DNA from: an uncultured Granulicella sp. | GTDB taxonomy: Bacteria; Acidobacteriota; Terriglobia; Terriglobales; Acidobacteriaceae | Direction of reading: 5' to 3' | Length of the DNA: 57,489 nucleotides | NCBI GenBank assembly: GCA_937871785.1 | Contig: CALMON010000130.1 | Location: forward strand, 1 to 57,489 | Position numbers and translations under genes: made by a program | The notes under the pieces: generated by a model | What the model was told of the DNA's origin: nothing | What the model saw: the letters and a program-made list of their open reading frames with translations, nothing else | Databases searched by the model: none | Shown: positions 51,983 through 57,489 of the stretch, one piece after another | Layout: each line of letters begins with the position of its first letter | Numbering within the stretch: position 1 is the first letter of the stretch

Positions 51983-52948
51983 ATGGCCGACACGGAACAC
52001 GCGACTCCTTCCAACTGCTGCGCTCCTTTCACGCAAAGCCGAAGCTCGGTCGCGGACGCTTCCGTGATCACCTCCGCGGCCAAAGCAACCGGCGATCCCG
52101 GCGAATTGCTCTCGCTGCCCGGCGGCGAGTTCCTGATGGGCACCGACAACTCCGACGGCTTTCCCAAGGATGGCGAAGGGCCCATCCGCCGGGTGCGGCT
52201 CGCGTCGTTTGCGATCGGCCGCTACCCGGTCACGAACGCAGAGTTTGCCGCGTTTGCCGACGCTACCGGTTTCAAAACCGAAGCGGAAGTCTTTGGCTGG
52301 TCGTTTGTCTTTCGCAACCACATTCCCAAAAAGCTCTACGCGCAGCTTGTTACCGATACGGTCGCCGGGGCCGAATGGTGGTGCCAGGTGCCGGGAGCCT
52401 TCTGGCGCGCGCCCGAAGGGCCGCCGTCGAACGTGCTCACCCGCGCCGACCACCCCGTGGTGCACGTTTCGTGGAACGATGCGCAGGCGTTTTGCGCGTG
52501 GTCGGGAACGCGCCTGCCTACCGAAGCTGAATGGGAATACGCGGCGCGCGGCGGTTTGGAGCAGAAGATTTATCCATGGGGCGATCAGCTTCGCCCCGGC
52601 GGCGAGCATCGCTGCAACATCTGGCAGGGGAATTTCCCCCGTGTCGACACCGGCGAAGACGGCTATGCCGGCACCTGCCCGGTCAACGCCTTTCCGCCGA
52701 ACGGCCATGGGCTGTATTCCGCCACGGGTAACGCCTGGGAATGGTGCGCGGACTGGTTCGGCGTGGAGCACGACGTGGGGAAGCCGGCGGTGGGTCCTTC
52801 GGGTGCCAGCGCGGGGACCGCGCGCGTGATGAAAGGTGGCTCGTTCCTTTGCCACAAGTCGTACTGCAACCGCTACCGTGTCGCCGCGCGCAGCTCCAAT
52901 ACGCCGGACAGCTCGACTTCCAACTGCGGCTTTCGCGTAGCGCGCTGA
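51983..52948 (+). CDS. Formylglycine-generating enzyme (SUMF1 family)
   Basis: The 321-residue protein matches FGE, the copper enzyme that converts a cysteine in sulfatases to formylglycine. The two active-site cysteines are C290 and C295 in S-F-L-C-H-K-S-Y-C-N-R-Y-R, with the spacing of the human pair (336/341), and are followed by A-A-R-S-S-N-T-P-D-S-S. Other signatures are G-G-E-F-L-M-G near residue 49, L-P-T-E-A-E-W-E-Y-A-A-R-G-G and G-N-A-W-E-W. The full cysteine pair separates it from the many SUMF1 paralogues without it. AAGGAGG precedes the ATG; TACAAT at 51948-51953 may be its -10. No sulfatase gene is in the window. Confidence 0.93.
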   Translation: MADTEHATPSNCCAPFTQSRSSVADASVITSAAKATGDPGELLSLPGGEFLMGTDNSDGFPKDGEGPIRRVRLASFAIGRYPVTNAEFAAFADATGFKTEAEVFGWSFVFRNHIPKKLYAQLVTDTVAGAEWWCQVPGAFWRAPEGPPSNVLTRADHPVVHVSWNDAQAFCAWSGTRLPTEAEWEYAARGGLEQKIYPWGDQLRPGGEHRCNIWQGNFPRVDTGEDGYAGTCPVNAFPPNGHGLYSATGNAWEWCADWFGVEHDVGKPAVGPSGASAGTARVMKGGSFLCHKSYCNRYRVAARSSNTPDSSTSNCGFRVAR

Positions 52949-52972
52949 ACACCCGCCGCAGCCTAAGACTCT

Positions 52973-53071
52973 TTACGCTTCTGCTTCACCCGCGTCGTTT
53001 GAAAGCATGGTGACGACGCAGGGCGCGAGGACCATCGTGACGAAGCTGGCAGCGATCAGGAAAGAATGCAT
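52973..53071 (-). CDS. Possible 32-residue single-span membrane peptide
   Basis: A short minus-strand frame starts with ATG at 53069-53071 after a good Shine-Dalgarno (GGAGAA, 6 nt upstream). It encodes a hydrophobic stretch (F-L-I-A-A-S-F-V-T-M-V-L-A-P-C-V-V-T-M-L) and then a short acidic tail (N-D-A-G-E-A-E-A). One transmembrane helix is expected. It sits alone between the FGE gene and the alpha/beta hydrolase gene, convergent with FGE. No family is recognised; small single-span peptides often modulate larger membrane proteins or act as toxins. Confidence 0.5.
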   Translation of the reverse strand: MHSFLIAASFVTMVLAPCVVTMLSNDAGEAEA

Positions 53072-53209
53072 GGCGTTCTCCGTTGGCGGCAGCAGGTGGG
53101 AAGGTCCTGCCGACAACACAAGGGTCTCGCGTACCGCTCATAGCGGCTATCCCACTTTGGGACTCTCCGCCCCCAACCGGGGTAGCCCGATGGCCCAAGC
53201 GGGGGAGGG

Positions 53210-53215
53210 TACACT
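53210..53215 (+). promoter_or_regulatory. Candidate -10 element of alpha/beta hydrolase gene (TACACT)
   Basis: TACACT ends 6 nt before the GTG start codon. The AGGAGG between them directly abuts the GTG and is too close to be a working Shine-Dalgarno for that codon. Confidence 0.4.
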
Positions 53216-53221
53216 AGGAGG

Positions 53222-54487
53222 GTGCTGGCCGGCTTGTATGCGAAATGGATGATTGCCTGGGAAACCGCGCTGACGACGCGCGACGAAAACCGTGTCGAGC
53301 GGCCGCTGGAATGGGGTTTTGAGTGGCTCGCCGACCTGGGCGGCACGGAAGCCGCGGCCAGCGTCGAACGCGGCGAGCAGACATCCTTTGCGGCCATGGC
53401 TGGCTTGAACGCTACACTCGCGGTTGACCCGCAACGCACGTTTTCGTACAGGACGCCCACGGACTTTCGGGTAGAACGGCATTTTCCGGCGCTGTACCCG
53501 ACGAACGTCCGCCCGGAAACCTTGCAGCAGGAGCGCGAATACCGTCGTCAGGCGGAGGCTGGCGAGCTGCGCAAAGCGCCGTACCTTCGTTTCACGTCCG
53601 CCGTTCGCACGCCGCATGCGGAGAACGACCTGGTGAACGCCCGCTGGTACGAGTCACCAGAAAAGTCCGTTCGTCCCGGCGAGCCTCGCCGGCCGCGCCA
53701 GGCGATGATCATCATGCCGCAGTGGAACGCCGACGCCATCTCGCACAATGTGTTCGGGGCCATGTTCAACCGCTTCGGTATTTCCTGCCTGCGGCTTTCA
53801 AAGCCCTACCACGACGTCCGCCGCCCGGCGGAGCTGGAGCGCTCGGACTACGCCGTCAGCGCCAATATTGGCCGGACCCTCGCCGCCTGTCGGCAGGCCG
53901 TGGCCGACGTGCGCAGCTGCGTCGACTGGCTCGAACAGCAGGGCTACGAGCAGATCGGCGTGCTCGGCACCAGCCTTGGAAGCTGCTACGCTTTTATCGC
54001 CGCCGCCACCGATCCGCGCCTCAGGGTGTGCGCCTTCAATCATGCGTCCACCTATTTCGGCGACGTCGTCTGGACCGGCCAAAGCACGCGCCATATTCGC
54101 GCGGCCTTCGAGCGCGCCGGCCTCACCCAGGATCAGGTGCGTGAGCTGTTTCTGGCCATCAGCCCCATGGCCTATATGGACCTGTATGCCGCGCACCCGA
54201 AGCGCTCCCTGGTAGTCTACGCGCCGTGGGACCTTACCTTTCGCGTCGAGTTTTCGCGCGAGGTGGTCCGCAGTTTCGAGGCGCGCGGCGTCGACTTCGT
54301 CGCCAAGGTGCTGCCCTGCGGCCATTACACCACGGGCGAAACGCCGTACAAGTATCTGGACGGGTGGTACATCGGCTCGTTCATCTACCAGGCCTTCAAG
54401 AAGCTGGCCGGTGACTGGCATCCGGAGAGCTCCCGGTCGGCCGAGTCGCAGGACCACGTCACCCCGGAAGGGCTCGTCGAAAGCTGA
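53222..54487 (+). CDS. Alpha/beta hydrolase-fold protein (ABHD18-like)
   Basis: The 421-residue cytoplasmic protein has a nucleophile elbow G-T-S-L-G-S (about residues 242-247) and a C-terminal C-G-H-Y that can supply the histidine of a Ser-His-Asp triad. The layout, with a long N-terminal part before the hydrolase core and M-I-I-M-P-Q-W-N-A-D as the first strand and oxyanion loop, resembles the ABHD18/DUF2048 kind. Substrate unknown. The GTG at 53222 is used; a TTG at 53234 would fit the AGGAGG (53216-53221) if translation is Shine-Dalgarno-driven. It stands alone. Confidence 0.85.
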   Translation: MLAGLYAKWMIAWETALTTRDENRVERPLEWGFEWLADLGGTEAAASVERGEQTSFAAMAGLNATLAVDPQRTFSYRTPTDFRVERHFPALYPTNVRPETLQQEREYRRQAEAGELRKAPYLRFTSAVRTPHAENDLVNARWYESPEKSVRPGEPRRPRQAMIIMPQWNADAISHNVFGAMFNRFGISCLRLSKPYHDVRRPAELERSDYAVSANIGRTLAACRQAVADVRSCVDWLEQQGYEQIGVLGTSLGSCYAFIAAATDPRLRVCAFNHASTYFGDVVWTGQSTRHIRAAFERAGLTQDQVRELFLAISPMAYMDLYAAHPKRSLVVYAPWDLTFRVEFSREVVRSFEARGVDFVAKVLPCGHYTTGETPYKYLDGWYIGSFIYQAFKKLAGDWHPESSRSAESQDHVTPEGLVES

Positions 54488-54633
54488 CGAACCCGTACAG
54501 GTATGGTCTTTTGCGTGTAGTACCCAGCGCGACGTTCATGAGCGGTTCTTTCACCACAGCCACAGAGCGCACCCCGCAAGATCCAGCAACAGGTCTGAGC
54601 AGCTCTCCTGGCGTCGCGGGGTGCTGAGCAACC

Positions 54634-54705
54634 AAGCTAAAACCCGGTTTCTTACCACGTCTTGATGTCTGGGCTGAAGCCCAGACCTATCCGGAAGCAA
54701 ACAAC
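54634..54705. repeat. Dispersed hairpin element, copy 3
   Basis: AGCTAAAACCCGG is followed by GTCTTGATGTCTGGGCT, with GTCTGGGCT (54667-54675) paired to AGCCCAGAC (54678-54686) and a TCCGGAAGCA flank. Nearly the same text is found at 39168-39230 and, reversed, at 51790-51868. The rest of the 54488-54893 gap holds no gene that I can support. Confidence 0.65.
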
Positions 54706-54893
54706 AGCAACGGCACATCTTCGTGGAATGGCTAGAGCCGCTTTCCTTGCGGTGTCGTTGCTGCTGGTCCAGGGTTGAAGACCCGTTTTCAATCAGCCTA
54801 GCGCGGAGCCTTAGAGATCGGTACAGGCACGGCCAGGGTGTTGAAGCGCAGCGTATAAGGCGAAGGGGCGCCCTACACTGCAGGAGCACGGCT

Positions 54894-55001
54894 CTAGCGA
54901 AGGCACCGTTTTCCGCGCACGCCGCACAGGATGTCATAGGGAATCGTCCGCGCCCAGCGGGCGTGGTCTTCGGCGGTGACGCCTTCGCCCCCCAGCCCCG
55001 C
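54894..55001 (-). pseudogene. alr: Detached C-terminal segment of alanine racemase
   Basis: Immediately after the in-frame TAG (55002-55004) the same frame continues for 35 codons to a TAG at 54894-54896. It encodes V-T-A-E-D-H-A-R-W-A-R-T, then I-P-Y-D-I-L-C-G-V-R, which is the normal C-terminal signature of alanine racemases, including the conserved tyrosine (Tyr354 in the Geobacillus enzyme) near the PLP phosphate. The segment is well preserved, so the interruption is recent, or is a sequencing error, or is read through. Confidence 0.75.
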
Positions 55002-56075
55002 CTAGTCGCCAACGCGGACCTCGGCGCCCGCGGTCACATCGACAACCGTCAGGTTCATGGACACGCGCCCCACGACCGGCGCCCGCCGCCCGCGCAGCAT
55101 GACCCAGCCGTCGCCCATGCCGGACGACGCTTCGCGCCGGAATCCGTCCGCATAGCCCACCGGCAGCAGCGCCAGCCGCATCGGCCTGAGGGCGATAAAG
55201 CTCGCTCCGTACCCGACCGTCGCCCCGGCGTCAATGTCGCGCAGTCCAATGACCGGCGCTTCCCAGGTCATGACGGGTCGCAGCCGCGCCCGCAGTGCCG
55301 GAAAGACACTTGTGTCGCCTTGGAGCGGCAAACAGTAACCGTACAGTGCAAGTCCCGGCCGGACCATACAGCTTGCGCCAAGCAGGTCTGCCTGTCGCCG
55401 AAGCCATTGGAGGGTCGACGCCTCATCGACCGCCGACGAGTTGCCGACATGGACGAACCGGGGCCGCACCCCCGCCGCAAGCGTTTGCCCTGCGGCCCGC
55501 TCGAAGCGGCCGCGAGCCGCCTCGGTCGACGGCGCTCCAGCGACTTCCGCACTGCAAAGATGCGTCATCAGGCCTTCGCACCTCACCCAGCGCGCGGTTT
55601 TGAGAGCCTCAAAGACCTCGTCCAGCTCCGCTCCCACGGTCGCGCCCTGCCGCGCCATGCCGGTGTCGACCTCCACATGCACGCGCACCTCGTGGCCTGC
55701 TTCCGTGGCTGCAGCATCAAGCGCCGCAATGTGCTCCGGGGTCCACACCACGGGGGTCAGGCCGTACCGCAGAGCGTCGGCCGCATCGGCCGGCTCCATG
55801 CCGCACATCACCAGAATCGAGGGGCTGTTCTCGACCTCGGGCACTTTAGAACTCTTGCGCAGGTTTCTGCGAATGTCCACGCCTTCTGCCACGTCGGTAA
55901 CGCCGAACCACTCCGCGCCGCCCGCAAGCAGCGGTGCCGCGCACAGCGCGGCACCGTGCCCATAAGCGTCTGCCTTGATAACCGCAACAACAGTGACTCC
56001 ACCGCTGACGACGTCCTGCACGGCGCGAAAATTGCTTGTCAGTTGCGCCGCTGCTACCCCCACCCAACTCTTCAC
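55002..56075 (-). CDS. alr: Alanine racemase, interrupted by an in-frame stop
   Basis: The 357-residue product has the PLP lysine in V-I-K-A-D-A-Y-G-H-G and the second catalytic base tyrosine in V-G-Y-G-A-S-F. It converts L-alanine to D-alanine for peptidoglycan. It stops after R-V-G-D at TAG 55002-55004, about 35 residues before the natural end, which is still encoded downstream in the same frame. The lost part includes a conserved tyrosine that contacts PLP, so the short product may be inactive or unstable. The start is taken as the GTG at 56073-56075, where the family begins; the Shine-Dalgarno is weak. Confidence 0.85.
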   Translation of the reverse strand: MKSWVGVAAAQLTSNFRAVQDVVSGGVTVVAVIKADAYGHGAALCAAPLLAGGAEWFGVTDVAEGVDIRRNLRKSSKVPEVENSPSILVMCGMEPADAADALRYGLTPVVWTPEHIAALDAAATEAGHEVRVHVEVDTGMARQGATVGAELDEVFEALKTARWVRCEGLMTHLCSAEVAGAPSTEAARGRFERAAGQTLAAGVRPRFVHVGNSSAVDEASTLQWLRRQADLLGASCMVRPGLALYGYCLPLQGDTSVFPALRARLRPVMTWEAPVIGLRDIDAGATVGYGASFIALRPMRLALLPVGYADGFRREASSGMGDGWVMLRGRRAPVVGRVSMNLTVVDVTAGAEVRVGD

Positions 56076-56187
56076 AAGTCCATTATCGCCGCGTTTCTGA
56101 CTTAAAGGGCAAGGGTGAATAGCCCACCGCTTTCTCGGTAGAGGTGTGCGTCGTTCCAATTGGATGAGTTACGAGCGGTGAGCCTTG

Positions 56188-56222
56188 AGAAAATTGAAAG
56201 GGGAGCGGCAATGCCGCTCCCC
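56188..56222 (-). terminator. Rho-independent terminator after transaldolase
   Basis: A perfect 10-bp stem (56200-56209 with 56213-56222, loop of 3) is followed on the minus strand by CTTTCAATTTTC. It lies 23 bp after the transaldolase stop codon. Confidence 0.9.
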
Positions 56223-56245
56223 TTCAACTTCTGGTTTGAAGCCCA

Positions 56246-57229
56246 CTACTTTTTCGGCAACTCCGCAACACGCTTCGCAAGCTGCTTTTCAAGGTCTTCC
56301 AGAGCCTTTGTAAATCCCTCGATGCCCTCCTTCAGCTTGTCGGTAGCCATTCTGTTTTCTGCATGCATCTTGTCGAATGTTTCTTTATCGACGTTGATCT
56401 GCTTGATATCGAGGCTTTCGGCGTGCTTCGGGTCGAGCTTGCGCTCCAGCTTCCCTTCGGTGGTCATCAACTCTTCGAGCAGCTTGGGCGCAATGGTGAG
56501 CAGGTCGCAGCCGGCCAGTTCGATGATCTCGCCCGTGTTGCGGAAGCTCGCTCCCATAATGACGGTCTTGTAGCCGAATTTCTTATAGTAGTTGTAGATT
56601 TCCGTGACCGAATGGACGCCGGGGTCGTCCGCGCCCTTGTAGTCCATGCCGGTATCTTTCTTGTACCAGTCCAGAATACGGCCGACGAACGGCGAAATCA
56701 GCGTCACCTTCGCTTCCGCGCACGCGACCGCCTGATGGAGGCCGAACAGCAGCGTCAGGTTGCAGTGAATACCTTCCCCCTCAAGAATTTCCGCCGCCTT
56801 GATGCCTTCCCACGTCGACGCCAGCTTGATCAGCACGCGCTCGCGGCCAATGCCTGCTTCCTTGTATTGCTTGATGATGTCACGCGCCGCATCCAGCGAG
56901 GCGTTGGTGTCGTAGCTCAAGCGGGCGTCCACCTCGGTCGAAACTCGGCCCGGGACGATCTCCAGAATTTTCCGGCCAAATGCGACGGCCAGCGTCTTGA
57001 ACGCGGCCTTGGCGACGTCTTCGTCCGAAGCGTCCTCGCCGACGGCTTCACGAGCCGTTTTCAGGCAATCGTCGACGATGTCGGCGTAGTCGGGCATCCC
57101 GGCGGCGGCGGCAATCAAGGACGGGTTGGTCGTCGAGTCGGTCGGCTTGTACTTGGCGATCGCGTGGATGTCGCCGCTATCGCTCACGACGGTGGTCATC
57201 GTTTTCAGTTGGTCCAAAAGATTGGCCAT
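56246..57229 (-). CDS. tal: Transaldolase
   Basis: The 327-residue enzyme moves a dihydroxyacetone unit between sugar phosphates in the non-oxidative pentose-phosphate pathway. The Schiff-base lysine is in [12 protein letters not shown] (about residue 135), and the family start S-T-T-N-P-S-L-I is present near residue 32. Length fits the classical TalB type. GAGGAG about 8 nt before the ATG supports the start, and a strong terminator follows. A TATACT hexamer on the minus strand (57357-57362) could be the -10. Its partner rpe is elsewhere in this window. Confidence 0.97.
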   Translation of the reverse strand: MANLLDQLKTMTTVVSDSGDIHAIAKYKPTDSTTNPSLIAAAAGMPDYADIVDDCLKTAREAVGEDASDEDVAKAAFKTLAVAFGRKILEIVPGRVSTEVDARLSYDTNASLDAARDIIKQYKEAGIGRERVLIKLASTWEGIKAAEILEGEGIHCNLTLLFGLHQAVACAEAKVTLISPFVGRILDWYKKDTGMDYKGADDPGVHSVTEIYNYYKKFGYKTVIMGASFRNTGEIIELAGCDLLTIAPKLLEELMTTEGKLERKLDPKHAESLDIKQINVDKETFDKMHAENRMATDKLKEGIEGFTKALEDLEKQLAKRVAELPKK

Positions 57230-57413
57230 GGCAGATGCTCCTCAGAAAATCTTGCGGCAGGGCTCGAAAGCCTTGCGGCAACGCTGTGTCAGGGTGGTAG
57301 CGAAACGCCGAAAGCAATCTTGCGACTTTACATTCGCACCCGGAGTCCCGACCTGAAGTATAGATGCGCGGCGGCAGCACGCGATAGCGCTTGCGTGGCA
57401 GAAAGTCGGTGGC

Positions 57414-57489
57414 ATGGCCCGGTTTGACGGCGTCGGCTCAGATGCGCAAACCGCAGAAGCCTTCTTTCAGGCGGCACGCACACGCAGGG
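57414..57489 (+). CDS. Possible start of a gene running off the right edge
   Basis: An open frame starts at ATG 57414 and reads M-A-R-F-D-G-V-G-S-D-A-Q to the window end with no stop (25 codons). It is divergent from transaldolase, a plausible layout, but the Shine-Dalgarno is weak and nothing in the short peptide is recognisable. Confidence 0.25.
   Translation, partial: MARFDGVGSDAQTAEAFFQAARTRR

Noticed and set aside
1-57489. tRNA, rRNA, riboswitch or mobile-element genes
   Set aside because: The gaps were read on both strands; none showed a cloverleaf with CCA-end pattern, a riboswitch core that I recognise, a transposase or an integrase.

Overview
The window is chromosomal DNA of high GC content, almost certainly from an Acidobacteriota genome of the Terriglobia type (Granulicella/Terriglobus/Edaphobacter relatives). 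This rests on an Oar-like TonB receptor with a carboxypeptidase-regulatory N-terminus, a lipoprotein with tandem choice-of-anchor-D repeats, a UvrC-like protein without nuclease domain of a kind I associate with this group, and short dispersed hairpin repeats. This is family knowledge plus inference; no rRNA is present. I saw no tRNA, CRISPR array, transposase, prophage or plasmid gene.

Region 1 (1-15.7 kb) looks like a self-contained catabolic island. It holds a TonB receptor, a Tat-exported amidohydrolase (cut by the left edge), two paralogous exported metal amidohydrolases, a SnoaL/NTF2-fold protein, an MFS transporter, a TetR regulator, a luciferase-domain protein, a gamma-resorcylate-decarboxylase-like enzyme, both subunits of a 3-oxoacid CoA-transferase, and a thiolase. 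An exact palindrome CTTG(A/T)CAAG occurs four times, each time in a control region of this island, and is the best candidate operator of the TetR protein. The order of genes suggests outer-membrane uptake, periplasmic hydrolysis, decarboxylation, and then CoA activation and thiolysis of a 3-oxo acid. The substrate is unknown.

Region 2 (15.8-41.5 kb) is mostly housekeeping: a TPR/HTH regulator divergent from pyruvate phosphate dikinase, kdsA, comEC, a membrane protein with an internal duplication, a fatty-acid desaturase, rlmD-type rRNA methyltransferase, coaX, birA, a UvrC-like protein, rpe, a BamD-like TPR protein, valS, a sirtuin and pmbA. Several genes have a -10-like hexamer 6-9 nt before the start codon and no usable Shine-Dalgarno, which suggests leaderless mRNAs.

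Region 3 (41.6-54.5 kb) holds a divergent sugar or sugar-acid oxidation cluster (three SDRs, two zinc MDR dehydrogenases, one UlaG-like lactonase), a large secreted GH43 lipoprotein with its own strong promoter, an orphan formylglycine-generating enzyme, a 32-residue membrane peptide and an alpha/beta hydrolase.

Region 4 (54.5-57.5 kb) has an alanine racemase gene interrupted by an in-frame TAG although its conserved C-terminus continues beyond it, then transaldolase with a clear terminator, and possibly the start of another gene at the right edge.
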